The position numbers and the translations under genes were made by a program. From Schizochytrium sp. TIO01 (taxonomy: Eukaryota; Sar; Bigyra; Thraustochytrida; Thraustochytriidae): a DNA stretch of 64,000 bases. A model generated the notes under the pieces. The model ran no database searches. It saw nothing but the letters and a program-made list of their open reading frames with translations, and was not told where the DNA came from. How positions within the stretch are numbered: the first letter of the stretch is position 1; the number at the start of each line of letters is the position of its first letter. Shown piece by piece: positions 31,948-42,886 of this stretch. Location of the stretch: contig SMSO01000006.1 of assembly GCA_004764695.1 (NCBI GenBank), positions 77,859 to 141,858 of the forward strand, read 5' to 3'.

Positions 31948-32024
31948 GAGATGCATGCTTTTATTTGAGTTTCCACCCAGGTTGGAGGACTTGTAGGAAA
32001 AGCCTCTGACTGGTGAGAGTGATG
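31948..32024 (+). repeat. Dispersed spacer repeat copy
   Basis: TTATTTGAGTTTCCACCCAG, then GTTGGAGGACTTG, then GCCTCTGACTGGTGAGAGTG. The 3' block is nearly perfect. Confidence 0.55.
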
Positions 32025-32114
32025 AATGTGAATGAGCTTCTTCAAAGACGATTCGATTATAGGTTATTTCTGCTACTGCTATGGGTTATACCTAGCCAGA
32101 TACCTAGCTAGATA

Positions 32115-32146
32115 CCTACTACTATTGCTACTATTACTATGGCTGT

Positions 32147-32202
<56 letters not shown>

Positions 32203-32244
32203 TGGCTATTACTATTATTATTGCTACTATTACTACTACTACTT
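32115..32244. repeat. (CTA)n microsatellite
   Basis: The pure part is 32147-32203 (about 19 units), flanked by interrupted CTA/TTA/TGGCTA units. Confidence 0.95.
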
Positions 32245-32685
32245 TACAAATGCGCAGTGCTATGTACCTAGCAATTGTAAAGTATCATACTAGTGGTGGT
32301 AGGTCAAAAAGGGACTGCTGCATAGGTGAAATTCATGCACTCTGAAAAGTCTAGTAGAGTTTAGCGGGCTAGCAAATTAGCGGCATCCAAGTCTGGTTAC
32401 AGAAAGAAATAGGTCCGGTCATGTTATCAGAGCGTTATTAACCACGTTAAAGAACCGACATCCTCATATTAATTTGTTCGTTTAGTTGAGCAGAAAGAAA
32501 AGTTGAGTTAGTTGATAATCTAGAGCAGACTCTCTCATGAGAAGGCCGTCGTGGTTAGCTTAGACGGACGTGTGATGCCAAGTACTCTCTTAAGCAGATT
32601 AGTAGATTCTGCAGGATGCATCAAGCAGCGAGGCTTATAGCAACACTCTTCAAATCAGGTGATCATCATGAAGGTCAACCCAACA

Positions 32686-32731
32686 AGAGAGAAAGAAAGA
32701 AAGAAAGAAGGAAGGAAGGAAGGAAGGAAGG
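32686..32731. repeat. (GAAA)n/(GGAA)n microsatellite
   Basis: GAAA units change to GGAA units half way, giving a purine-only tract on the + strand. Confidence 0.9.
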
Positions 32732-33044
32732 ATTACCTTGACAAAATCATCATACTACCATGGGACCTAGGTACTTACTTACTTACTTACTAGGTATGGT
32801 ATTCCTGTATTTCATTTATTAAAAACAAATCTCAAGTCATCATCCAAGTTTTATTTTTTCAAGTTGTTTCAAGTTGTGGCATCAGGAGTTGAACAACAGC
32901 AGATAATAGACCTATACTACTTACTAGGTACCTAGGTAGTAGGACCTTACAAAACCTATCTATAGGTCATCTTCTCTTTTTAGGATGAGCCTTACTACCA
33001 ACTCTGCAATTTCTTTGAATTGTATGAAACTTCAAAGTTGAAAA

Positions 33045-33074
33045 AAGAAGAAGAAGAAGAAGAAGAAGAAGAAG

Positions 33075-33106
<32 letters not shown>

Positions 33107-33114
33107 GAAGAAGA
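33045..33114. repeat. (GAA)n microsatellite
   Basis: About 20 GAA units with one GTA interruption near the end. It lies about 440 bases upstream of the BEACH start codon. Long GAA tracts can form triplex DNA. Confidence 0.95.
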
Positions 33115-33149
33115 TGGTGATGAAAAAGAAGACATCCCATGGCATTCTG

Positions 33150-33222
33150 TCACGCTCTCCCATTAATAGATCCTTTCACTCTAAGTTTAGTAAAAACTCA
33201 AGTCACAGCAGAGCACTCATAC
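33150..33222 (-). repeat. Dispersed spacer repeat, reverse copy
   Basis: On the - strand: TGTGACTTGAGTTTTTACTA, then AACTTAGAGTGAAAGGATCT, then ATTAATGGGAGAGCGTG. It sits about 335 bases upstream of the BEACH gene. Confidence 0.5.
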
Positions 33223-33556
33223 CGGCATTCCATCGATGCCAACCTAGCTAGATAAATATAAATACTACCTAGGTATCTGTTACCTGTAATAAATCTGTTT
33301 AGGCTTGAGTCCTTGCAGAAAAGAGACCAAGAGGTAGTAGATAGTAGGTAGTGCCGTGGTAGCAATAGTACATAGGCCTAGTAGCAGAAGAATAGAAAAG
33401 AGAAGAGCAGAGCCCTTAGCATCCGCTCCTTCGCGCCCTTCGCGGGAAGAGCGGGGGCATCGAACAACAGACAAGTGAACTGCTGAGAGAACCTTGTAAC
33501 CCAAGGGGATAACCTACGCGTAGCATTGACGTGCAACAAGGAGTGTAGGTACCACC

Positions 33557-36500
33557 ATGGAAGACTATGACGAAGATACTCCAAACAGTCCCGCCACAAC
33601 AACGTTGGGCAAGAAAGGCCTACCCAGCGTCAATGACATCATGCGTGGTGTCTTCAGCTCAGAGAAACGTCAACATCGTACGGTTCGGCAGCCTGGTCAA
33701 CTCCGCACAATTCTTCAAGACCCAAACACATTCTTGTTGGGCCCATACCAATGGCAACTCCAAATCTTACGCGCGACGAATAGTATGCTTACGTCGCGAT
33801 TCGATGTAGCTCGCTTCGTACTCCTCGAAACCGCTAAAAACGACGATGGAGCATTTCTGTACACGCCCACAACTGCAGATAGTGATGTATCGTCGATTGC
33901 AGCACCTCCACCAGACACTGGAGGTCTTCACGCTCTTGACGGCCACAACAAACTCTTTGGCGCACTTCTCCAAATTTACGACAGCCTTGCGCCACAGAAC
34001 GGAAATAGCACTTATAGCCAAGAAATCAGTAGTCAAAATCATGCTGCTTCCAATACCTCTAACTTAAACAACGCAGCATCTCCGGCCGCCGGTTCTGCCA
34101 AATTTCCTGGTCCAAATCAACTTGATTCAAGAGTCAAAAACGATGAAGAAGACGGCTTACTTCGCAGCGAAACAGCAGATGCAACATTGGAACTTCTCAG
34201 TAAGCTAATTTCGGCTGGAACTACAGCTGAGAATGTACGCGAGCTTTTGCAACGGAGTGCACATGCTCTTATTGCCCGCAATAACAAAGACCAACTTCGG
34301 TTCCTGCATGTTATTGACCGAGCTATCCGACTTTCTGAGGCAGATCATGTGCGTCACGAGCCAGCAGACCAGGGTATCGACGTAACTATCGCGCTCGCAC
34401 TTCGCCCAGATGACCGGAAGCCTTATGCTCTGCAAGCGTTTGAAGAAAACACTCAAATTCCAATGGATGAAAATACGTCAAATGCTCCTGAGCTTGGTGG
34501 TGATGATGCTAACAAGCCTTTGAATAGGGCACCAAGCCCAGATTTTGCATTCTTCAATTTCGGCGGCCCTCGCGCAGGCATAAGTATTGATACTCTGAAC
34601 TCATGGCCGTTCCCTCGTGAATACTGTATTTGGATGTGGATCCGTATCGAAGAAGAATGCGGCAGGTGTAATCTTGTCAGTTTGCGTAACCATCTTGGAC
34701 ATGGTATTAAGATTGAGCTCGGTGGCGATGATATCATTGGTTACTCCATTACTTGTGTTAGCACAGACGAACGACACTCTGGAAGTGTCCGAGTTGGTAT
34801 TCCTCCGGAGCGTCTCTCTTCAAGGACTTGGCATCAAATCACCATCCACCATTATTCTCGTATGCTTCTGGGCTCAAGTGTACTGCGTGTTCTTGTTGAC
34901 AATATTGAAGTCAAACAGGCCAACGGTTATAACTTTACACTTCCCTTCCCCTCTCGCGTGAAAGGCCCTATCAGCGACGCAGTTTTGTTCGATTCCTTTG
35001 ACGGTCAAGCAGGTCCATTTTATATTTTCCGTGAAGGGCTTTCGCTAACGTCTTCCCAAGGTCTTATGAAGAGTCACCTCAACCGAGCCAAAGTCGGCCA
35101 CAGCACAGCAATCTCAATGGTTGGTGGCTCAGGTTTAGTGACTAGTGCTGTGGAGCGAGGCCTCGAGACAAAGGTGTATCTTTCATTTGACCCCGTTTTT
35201 GTGGTTAAAAACCTCTGCCTAGAGGTTTATGGAGGCCGCCACGGTACATTGCGTGCAAACTCTTCTGTGTGGAATATGGATAACATCAGAAATCTGATGG
35301 GTGTCATTGGGGGTGTTCCAATTCTTCTCCCTTTTCTTTGGAAAAAGCTATCTGATGATGAACATCCACTTAGAAACGATAAGGATGAGAACGCCGAACC
35401 TCTTACACCAGATATGCGAAATACCACTCATAATGACGCAACTCAAGTGGAGGACCCAGCTGATCCTTCGGTTGCCAAAAGCCAATTAAGCTCAGATGCA
35501 CATTCCTGCTTTACCGGTTTGACTACAGAATCTGACTATCTAACAGCTGGTTGCTGTATCGTTCAGATTATTGCCTTACTGGCGAGATCTATCCGCCAGC
35601 ATGTTCACAACCAGCTCATTTTCATGGATTTACAGGGTCCAAACCTCATTGCTTCTGCTTTGGAGCTTCTCCCCAGAAAGATTCTTGCCAGTGCAGCTAG
35701 TAATCGACTTCTTGTTAATGGTGGAAGTCCAGATGACGAGGAGGCTGACCAGAATGTTGACTTTGTACCTCTTGAGGTTTCTGATGCCCCTCTGTTTGCC
35801 GCCGTAGCGGCTTTGATGCGTGCTGCGGCAGGCCTTCCTTCTGTAGTATTTGAAGAAAATATTGCCATGGATGGGGCAGCCGGTATCCCAGGGACTGGAC
35901 AGGAGCCTAGTACTCCTCGTGGACCTCCAGCGGACCAGACATCTCAGCAACAAGCTCAGCAAGCAGGGGGGATTCAAGGGCCAGGGAGCGGCCAGAATCA
36001 GGTTAAATTTAAGTACAATGCGCTTGAGAAAGCCCTTGATCTTTCCCTGATTTTTAATCTCAATATTATTGCCCGTTGTGCTCAGGCAGATGGGTCTCGT
36101 AGTTGGACGCAAGTTCAATGGTTTGACGAAGCTCATGGAAGGGTTTCTCGAGCTCCGCGTCTTTTCAAAGAGGTTCTTGGCCTGCAGACCTGGATAGATA
36201 ATCTCAGACTCTTGTATGAAGATATATTCTTCAATAACATTCTTGATGTTACCCTTTCGACAACAAAAGAGATGATTAACTTCATTAGTTTGCAATGGGT
36301 GCGTATTGCAGCTGCTATGCTTTGCGAGGAGGTCACAGAAAATGAGCTACACATTATCATTGCAGCAGCAATTGGTGCAGGTCACGGCTCAAGTGTTCGG
36401 TCTTCCACCAATGCTCCGGAGCCTGATTCGCCGTTCCCTTTCTCAGTAGCTAACATCCCTCTTTTTGGCCAAATGGCGGGAGGCCTCATGCCACGAAGTC

Positions 36501-39500
36501 GCGATGCCCACAGTGTTGAAGGTACATCAAAGAAACAGAAAAACGAACAACGAGAACCACAGGAACAACATCCAGGTACAAACTCTTCACAAGGCCAAGC
36601 AGCACAGCCGACTTGGAATATTGTTGATTTATACCTTGCCCGTGATGCAATCCGTTTACTTACTGTGCTCCTTCGTTCTACCCCACCTCCCAAACGGCTG
36701 TTTGAAAATTGCATCAAGTTAGATGCCAAAAGTGGGCTTGCGTGCGTTTTAGCCTCAAATGTTGTAGCATCCTCGCACATCGGGGACGACTTGCGCGCTC
36801 TTGCTCTACGGTGCATTACAGAGTTTTTAATAAGGGTTGAACACAGCGTTCCACTGCTCGAAGGGTTTTTAGCGCCATCTTTACATTTGCTTTCTCAAGC
36901 GACATCATCAACAACACAAGCGTTTGGAGCCTCTCGGTCAGAGTCTGCTCTTGCAGGGTCTGTTTTTGCAATGCAACAAGTTCCCGAGGGCGTCAAAGCC
37001 TTCGCTGATGCAGGCGGATATAGTTTTCTTGTACACGCTCTTGCAACAATTCTCTCCTCTCGATCTACAAGCTCTTTCGACCAACAGGACAAAGAATCAT
37101 CTCAAAGTGATGATACCCTTCCCAATTCAAACACTGTCCCGGATTTAAATGCGACTTATACTGCACTTCTTGAAATGATGATTGCAAAGCCTCTGGACGG
37201 GTCTGAGCCGAATACACCGCCCCGTCGACTGATTGGTGCAAGGCATCACAGTAGCATGGGCAGCAGTCTGGGCGCGCCTCGTCGACGGCAAAGTCATGGA
37301 TCTGCAACGTGGTCGATTGGGTCCTCAAATGTAGTTATTCGTCGCCTGAGTTCGTCTCTAGCGGTTGATCTAGAGGATAACTTTGATAGTGTGGCTGATC
37401 TTTTCGTTGATCAAGCTGAGCTTGGCCCGATACTCGACGATACTCAGGTCATATTTAACCCACATGCTTTACTCGTTGTTCTTAAATTGTTGCCTCGTCT
37501 TGGCCTGTACTTGCAACAGCGTATTTGCCAAGATCTATTCTTACTCCTGAAGTTTCAACCTATTAATCGGCTCTACTTTTGCGAAGTCCCGGGTTGGCAA
37601 GGTTCATTTCTAGGTTTACTCGGGTCCTTGGACAACGAGGGGCTCACAACTTCAGGTGCGCAAGTTTGTTTTGATTTAGGCGTCAAACTCTATGTGTTAG
37701 TTCTTCAAGATGTGTTGGTTGAGCGTGTCAATGGGTGGCAAGAAATCGAAACTATGATGAGCCTGAAACCTTTGTTAGTCCGTGGCGAAGAGATTACTCG
37801 TTCTGTGCTTGCTCAAGTCATGGATGGTACGCTGCGAGAGCTTCGGATGGATATGCCTTCAGATCCAGTCCGTATAACCGTCTTGTGGAAGAGTCTGCGA
37901 CGCATTGTGCTTCTTGTTGATATGCTCACCGGACTTCTGCCACGTGATAACCCAGAAACAATCACAACAATTGAGCGTCTGCTCGACGCTGTTGACTTGG
38001 TCACTTCTGTGTCCCCACAGTCTCTTCTTTTGGATAGCGAGTCGGCGTCGCGAAGCGTACGGCTTGATGCACATGCTGTTGATTTGTTTCGTGAGTTCTG
38101 TTGGCCTGTGGACCCGCGCAACCAGGATGAGCTTGACAAACTACGTGGCCCTGTAGCATTTGCAATTATATCACTCTCTTTGAACGCAATGCTTCATTGT
38201 TCTCTTGGTGCCCCATCTTTACGCAAACACGCCCGCCGCGTGACGAAGGTGTCGTCGTTTCTGCGACGGATTCCGCGAATGAAGTCTCTTGTCCGATGGC
38301 CCACTCTGCGTGGAAGCAAAGTGAAAGGGGAGAAGAGTGCTTTAGTGATCAAAGCGCTTGTCGACACGTTCACCATGATTAGGAGAGCTGCAGATGCAGG
38401 CGCCCATGAGGATGGTTCCGTCGCGCACAACCTGGACTATTTACTTGAGCTTTTGCGTTCGGTTTCCACAACTCATAGCGATCTTTTAGCCTTGACATGC
38501 GAGGATGAATTCTTTGTTCGAAAAGTTTCATCGTTAAACGCAGATACTCAGAATGGCCCAGAGTGGATTTTTGCGTCTGTAATTACGCAATCTCCCTTTG
38601 TCAGTCCAATAAAAGAAAATGCCTCCTCAGCTGCAACTGAAGAAGAATTAGCAGGTACACCATCTGCAGAACTCGTAGTTGGTATTCCCGCGGCTTTGCA
38701 TGCTTTAGAGGAGTCTCGTGCAGGAATCAATACATTTATGCAGGCCCGCCTCCGTGCGCGTTGGGATGAACATGGAACATCAGAAATGGCTTACGCGAAT
38801 ACTCAAGGGCGTGCTCGCCGAGAGTCTATGGCCTTGGGATTCTCCCAACGCTTAGCGTTCACCGAAAGTTCTCGTTTGGGAGAAAAGCTAATGATAGATT
38901 CGGAACGCGAACGCGAACTCGTTGAATTGTGGCGACAGCTCACTATTGAAGCTGCGCATGAGGATTCCATTTGGCAAGTTCAAGCCGCTGAACTGAAGGA
39001 CGAAGGTGTTGAGTGGATGCTTTCGAGCCGCGAAGACAAGTATCGTTGCCGGCGTCTCCTTTGCCGAAATTACTTTTTTGACGACCATTTAGATGCACTT
39101 TATCATGAAATTACAAAGGACATAGGAGACGAGAATGATGACCTCGATTTGGATGCCAATGCTAGCTTTGGTGAAGATGATGCAGGCAGCTACCACGAAA
39201 TTGGTTATGATCATGATGATATGTCTCATAGAAGCAAACACCTGTCAGGCGGTGTACTTGAGGACGATGATGATCAGGATATTGCTGGCGGAAGTGACGA
39301 CGGTGAAGACCTTTCCCTTGAGCCCTCTTCGCCGCTTCAACTACCAAAAATTGTAAGGGTTGGCTCCCCTGAACAAAGATTCCGTATGCGCACGGAGTCC
39401 GAGTCATTTTCTGTAATCTATTCTCCTGATCGGGATGAAGACAACCTACTACAATGGTGGAGGTGGTTAGGCGGACGCTTTGTTGGTGAACCAGACCTGC

Positions 39501-42500
39501 AATGGTTCGAGTGGCTGGGAGGTCGCGTAGTTGGCCCCCCTCGGCCTACCTCGTGGAGAAGGAAGCGGCCGAGTCTTTATTGGCAGCGTGGACATGGACG
39601 TAGACCTTCCTTGCTTTCGCCTCTAGATACACCGAATACTCTCTCTCCATTGACACCACTCGGACCGGGGTTGATGAGTAACCTTGCGTATCGCCTTCAC
39701 GGAACAGGCGCACCAGGCGTTGCAGCGCCGTCTCCACTGAACACGTCCACAAAGATTGGTCTCGTTCGTCAGAGTATGCGGAGTCCTATGAACCTCCGGC
39801 CAATGAGCCCCATGGGTTCGCCATTGAGTCCTCGAGGCGGAGCACCTTCAGGGTTTAATATGATCTCAACTCAACCAAGAACTCCACAATTTCCTTCACG
39901 TGCATCTAGCCCGAAGACTCCACGAATCCCTACAAATTCTCTCCTTAACGAGGTGCACGATTGGGCTGTCAGAGGATGGGATAACTCTCGAAGGGAGCAG
40001 TTTGCTTTAAGGAAGGGTGAACAGCTTGTTCATGTGTGTTCCAACGCACAGTGGATCACCCCTCTTGAAGTCACTCGAGGCCGCCTGGAGCTTTCCTCAG
40101 AACACCTCTTTTTCTACGCGGACCATCCTAGCCAGGCACAAATGCCAGAGCTTGATAATCCGGCAACCCGAGACTCTGCCTGGGTGAGTGATTTGAACGT
40201 CCCTGACTCGAATATACCTGGCATTGGAGTTGATGCATACAGCGAGGCGAGCTCTAAGCGTCGCAAGCGCCTGCAGCAGCTCAGCAAAGAAATGATGCGC
40301 TGGAGTTTGTCAGAACTCACTGAAATCCACGGTCGGCGTTACCTTTTGAGAGCTACAGCACTCGAATTATTCTTCTCCGACATGACCAATATATTCCTGT
40401 GTTTCCCTTCTGCAAAAGCTCGCTCGGACTTCTTTAAAGCAATATTGCGTCAGCCGACACCGAAATTAGCCCGTACTTTTAAAGAAAGCCTCAAGCCAAA
40501 TGTTGTTTTCCAACGATCTGGCTTAATGGAGCGCTGGAAACGTCGAGAAATTTCCAATTTCGAGTATATTATGCAAATCAATACTGTAGCAGGCCGGAGT
40601 TACAATGACATCACGCAGTATCCGATTTTTCCATGGATCATTGCGGACTACGAATCAGAAACGCTTGACCTCGAAGATCCATCGATTTACCGGGATCTGT
40701 CCAAGCCAATTGGAGCTCTTAATGAAATTCGTTTACGAGACTTCGTGGAGCGTTTTGAGTCCTTCTGTGATGCAAGCATGGATATCCCGCCTTTTCACTA
40801 CGGTAGCCACTACTCTAATGCAGGAATTGTCTTGCATTACCTGCTCCGTGTCGAACCATTCTCTACTTTGGCAATCGATTTGCAAGGCGGTCGATTCGAC
40901 TGTCCTGACCGTCTTTTCTTCTCAATTCATGATTGTTGGCTTAGTAGCATGGAGTCCATGTCTGACGTGAAGGAGCTTATCCCAGAGTTCTTCTACTGCC
41001 CAGAAATGTTCCTCAACTCAAATAATTTTAATCTTGGGGTTCGGCAGGATACTAAGCTACCCGTGGATGATGTAGTGTTGCCGCCATGGGCTAAAGGTTC
41101 GGCACAAGAGTTTGTGCGGATTCAGCGTGAAGCCTTAGAATCTGAATACGTCTCACAACATCTGAATGAGTGGATTGACCTGATCTTTGGCTATAAGCAA
41201 CTCGGAGAAGCTGCAGAGGAAGCTCATAACGTGTTTTACTACCTGACTTATGAAGGTGCAGTTGACCTTGATGCTATTGTAGATCCTGTATTGCGACACT
41301 CAATCGAAACACAAATTGCTCACTTCGGACAGACACCCGCGCAGTTGCTCACACAGCCACACCCTGCTCGCGATAAACCCTCCGCTTACCTTGCACTCAG
41401 TCAGGAAACCATACTGAAAGGAGAAGCGATGGAACTGTCGCGCCACTGCGTCTGGACGGAACCTGCTAACGCATCTACATTAATGCCGGCTGCAGCCTCA
41501 GGGCCTCGATCACCCACATTGGCTATGTCGACAAATAATACTGGAAATGTTGACCAAGTCGCCCCGCCAAAGTCGACTTGGGGTTCATTCTTCAAGTCTG
41601 CAGTTCGTGTGTCAAGGACTACCTCAGAGACTTCCACAACAAACGATATCCCTGCACCTAAAACTGGAGAGCCGTCAACAGCGAACAGTCTTGTAGCATC
41701 CATGGATACGTTTCCACGTGCACCACCTGTAATATCTCTGACGGCATACCCAGGACGCCTTGTTGCCGTATATGAGGATCTCAGTGTCTTTGTGCATCGT
41801 GTTGCACCCAGGACATGGATTCCACGTCCTGGAAATGGCCGTGTGATCTCGAGCGCCCCCTTATCCCTCTCAGCCTGGGCACGACCTAGTGATCGCTCGC
41901 TGCTTCGTATGGATACTGGAAAGGCTATGCGCATTGGCTCAGAGTCAGTAGTGTGTGCCAAACAAGGGAAACTTGTTGTGAGTGCAAATAACCTTGACTG
42001 GTCCTTACGAGTCCAGAATGTGGATAACTACAAAATCGATGGCGCTGTATCTGCTCATCGTGGTCGTGTTCTTTGCGTTGCAAATTGCGAAAAGGAAGAA
42101 GTACTCGTGACTGGAGGGCAGGACTGCCGCGTAATTGTATGGCGTTTGAGCGGTGCTCAAGATATTCGTGAAGAGATGATAGATCTCTTTGTAGCTCCCG
42201 AACTTTCAACAAGCGGAGCCTTAAGCACTGGTGGTACCGCCACAAGTACAACGGGCACTACAGTTTCAGCGAGGCCTGGCGCAATCTTAACAGCTGATGG
42301 TCTTCGTGATAGTTCCTCCACCTCTGCTGCGTCTTCTAACGACAGCCTTCTGCTCGCTCAAGGCGCTCTTCTGGGCCACAGCACGCCTGTGACTGCTGTG
42401 GCTGTGTCTAGTGGACTTTCAATTATTGTTAGTGGGTCCGAAGATGGGCAGGTTTTGCTTCATACATTGAGCGATGGATCCTTTGTTCGGAGTGTTCACA

Positions 42501-42886
42501 CACCTTTACACTCGCCTATCTCAAATATTTTGATCGGCAAACTGACGGGGAATATCGTCGTTCATTCGGCTGCTTGTGCATACACAGGCAGTTTGTCTAT
42601 CAATGGAGCGATGCTAGCTTCTACGAGCGAGCTAGAGGATGTTTCTGCCTTACAGATTGCCTATTTAGAAGGGTTTGGCGCTGAGGTCCTTTTAGTTGGT
42701 ATGTCTAATGGCGAACTTCACTTTTTGCAGCTCAGTTCGTTGAAGCCTTTACGCAAGCCAGTTGATATTGGGGGTGTTCCTTCTGCTATCCGTTCTATCG
42801 AGGTTTCACCCGACCAAATGGCCATTTTTGTCGGAAGTGAAGATGGACAAATTTCGGTCCTTCGAGCTCTTGTACCAGAACCTTGA
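33557..42886 (+). CDS. Giant BEACH/WD40 protein (neurobeachin/LRBA/NBEAL type)
   Basis: A single uninterrupted frame of 3,109 residues. A concanavalin A-like lectin region lies at about residues 330-510 (FAFFNFGGPR onwards). It is followed by a long armadillo-like helical region with an acidic low-complexity insert (about 1860-1930), a PH-like domain (about 2150-2300), the BEACH domain (about 2330-2620, with ISNFEYIMQINTVAGRSYND and YPIFPWIIADYES, then HYGSHYSNAGIVLHYLLRVE and PEFFYCPEMFLNSNNF) and C-terminal WD40 repeats (about 2720-3109). BEACH proteins of this type are cytosolic scaffolds in vesicle traffic, lysosome-related organelles and receptor recycling. A short tandem duplication near residue 1965 repeats W.WLGGR.VG.P. 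The domain order fits the neurobeachin/LRBA/NBEAL group; I cannot choose between its members. Confidence 0.93.
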   Translation: MEDYDEDTPNSPATTTLGKKGLPSVNDIMRGVFSSEKRQHRTVRQPGQLRTILQDPNTFLLGPYQWQLQILRATNSMLTSRFDVARFVLLETAKNDDGAFLYTPTTADSDVSSIAAPPPDTGGLHALDGHNKLFGALLQIYDSLAPQNGNSTYSQEISSQNHAASNTSNLNNAASPAAGSAKFPGPNQLDSRVKNDEEDGLLRSETADATLELLSKLISAGTTAENVRELLQRSAHALIARNNKDQLRFLHVIDRAIRLSEADHVRHEPADQGIDVTIALALRPDDRKPYALQAFEENTQIPMDENTSNAPELGGDDANKPLNRAPSPDFAFFNFGGPRAGISIDTLNSWPFPREYCIWMWIRIEEECGRCNLVSLRNHLGHGIKIELGGDDIIGYSITCVSTDERHSGSVRVGIPPERLSSRTWHQITIHHYSRMLLGSSVLRVLVDNIEVKQANGYNFTLPFPSRVKGPISDAVLFDSFDGQAGPFYIFREGLSLTSSQGLMKSHLNRAKVGHSTAISMVGGSGLVTSAVERGLETKVYLSFDPVFVVKNLCLEVYGGRHGTLRANSSVWNMDNIRNLMGVIGGVPILLPFLWKKLSDDEHPLRNDKDENAEPLTPDMRNTTHNDATQVEDPADPSVAKSQLSSDAHSCFTGLTTESDYLTAGCCIVQIIALLARSIRQHVHNQLIFMDLQGPNLIASALELLPRKILASAASNRLLVNGGSPDDEEADQNVDFVPLEVSDAPLFAAVAALMRAAAGLPSVVFEENIAMDGAAGIPGTGQEPSTPRGPPADQTSQQQAQQAGGIQGPGSGQNQVKFKYNALEKALDLSLIFNLNIIARCAQADGSRSWTQVQWFDEAHGRVSRAPRLFKEVLGLQTWIDNLRLLYEDIFFNNILDVTLSTTKEMINFISLQWVRIAAAMLCEEVTENELHIIIAAAIGAGHGSSVRSSTNAPEPDSPFPFSVANIPLFGQMAGGLMPRSRDAHSVEGTSKKQKNEQREPQEQHPGTNSSQGQAAQPTWNIVDLYLARDAIRLLTVLLRSTPPPKRLFENCIKLDAKSGLACVLASNVVASSHIGDDLRALALRCITEFLIRVEHSVPLLEGFLAPSLHLLSQATSSTTQAFGASRSESALAGSVFAMQQVPEGVKAFADAGGYSFLVHALATILSSRSTSSFDQQDKESSQSDDTLPNSNTVPDLNATYTALLEMMIAKPLDGSEPNTPPRRLIGARHHSSMGSSLGAPRRRQSHGSATWSIGSSNVVIRRLSSSLAVDLEDNFDSVADLFVDQAELGPILDDTQVIFNPHALLVVLKLLPRLGLYLQQRICQDLFLLLKFQPINRLYFCEVPGWQGSFLGLLGSLDNEGLTTSGAQVCFDLGVKLYVLVLQDVLVERVNGWQEIETMMSLKPLLVRGEEITRSVLAQVMDGTLRELRMDMPSDPVRITVLWKSLRRIVLLVDMLTGLLPRDNPETITTIERLLDAVDLVTSVSPQSLLLDSESASRSVRLDAHAVDLFREFCWPVDPRNQDELDKLRGPVAFAIISLSLNAMLHCSLGAPSLRKHARRVTKVSSFLRRIPRMKSLVRWPTLRGSKVKGEKSALVIKALVDTFTMIRRAADAGAHEDGSVAHNLDYLLELLRSVSTTHSDLLALTCEDEFFVRKVSSLNADTQNGPEWIFASVITQSPFVSPIKENASSAATEEELAGTPSAELVVGIPAALHALEESRAGINTFMQARLRARWDEHGTSEMAYANTQGRARRESMALGFSQRLAFTESSRLGEKLMIDSERERELVELWRQLTIEAAHEDSIWQVQAAELKDEGVEWMLSSREDKYRCRRLLCRNYFFDDHLDALYHEITKDIGDENDDLDLDANASFGEDDAGSYHEIGYDHDDMSHRSKHLSGGVLEDDDDQDIAGGSDDGEDLSLEPSSPLQLPKIVRVGSPEQRFRMRTESESFSVIYSPDRDEDNLLQWWRWLGGRFVGEPDLQWFEWLGGRVVGPPRPTSWRRKRPSLYWQRGHGRRPSLLSPLDTPNTLSPLTPLGPGLMSNLAYRLHGTGAPGVAAPSPLNTSTKIGLVRQSMRSPMNLRPMSPMGSPLSPRGGAPSGFNMISTQPRTPQFPSRASSPKTPRIPTNSLLNEVHDWAVRGWDNSRREQFALRKGEQLVHVCSNAQWITPLEVTRGRLELSSEHLFFYADHPSQAQMPELDNPATRDSAWVSDLNVPDSNIPGIGVDAYSEASSKRRKRLQQLSKEMMRWSLSELTEIHGRRYLLRATALELFFSDMTNIFLCFPSAKARSDFFKAILRQPTPKLARTFKESLKPNVVFQRSGLMERWKRREISNFEYIMQINTVAGRSYNDITQYPIFPWIIADYESETLDLEDPSIYRDLSKPIGALNEIRLRDFVERFESFCDASMDIPPFHYGSHYSNAGIVLHYLLRVEPFSTLAIDLQGGRFDCPDRLFFSIHDCWLSSMESMSDVKELIPEFFYCPEMFLNSNNFNLGVRQDTKLPVDDVVLPPWAKGSAQEFVRIQREALESEYVSQHLNEWIDLIFGYKQLGEAAEEAHNVFYYLTYEGAVDLDAIVDPVLRHSIETQIAHFGQTPAQLLTQPHPARDKPSAYLALSQETILKGEAMELSRHCVWTEPANASTLMPAAASGPRSPTLAMSTNNTGNVDQVAPPKSTWGSFFKSAVRVSRTTSETSTTNDIPAPKTGEPSTANSLVASMDTFPRAPPVISLTAYPGRLVAVYEDLSVFVHRVAPRTWIPRPGNGRVISSAPLSLSAWARPSDRSLLRMDTGKAMRIGSESVVCAKQGKLVVSANNLDWSLRVQNVDNYKIDGAVSAHRGRVLCVANCEKEEVLVTGGQDCRVIVWRLSGAQDIREEMIDLFVAPELSTSGALSTGGTATSTTGTTVSARPGAILTADGLRDSSSTSAASSNDSLLLAQGALLGHSTPVTAVAVSSGLSIIVSGSEDGQVLLHTLSDGSFVRSVHTPLHSPISNILIGKLTGNIVVHSAACAYTGSLSINGAMLASTSELEDVSALQIAYLEGFGAEVLLVGMSNGELHFLQLSSLKPLRKPVDIGGVPSAIRSIEVSPDQMAIFVGSEDGQISVLRALVPEP

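Larger units (their letters stand above)
30851..33556. other. Spacer upstream of the BEACH gene, repeat-rich
   Basis: It is AT-rich (31190-31560) with microsatellites and dispersed-repeat copies listed separately. The + strand frame 31564-31806 and the poly-Leu/poly-Thr frames over the CTA array are not supported. The GC-richer part at 33380-33556 is probably the 5' leader of the BEACH gene. Confidence 0.5.

Noticed and set aside
32032-32345. Poly-Leu and poly-Thr frames over the CTA array
   Set aside because: Same reason: a simple repeat without protein-like flanks.
35630-36295. 221-codon - strand frame inside the BEACH gene
   Set aside because: It is antisense to an uninterrupted 3,109-residue gene with recognised domains and has no features of its own.
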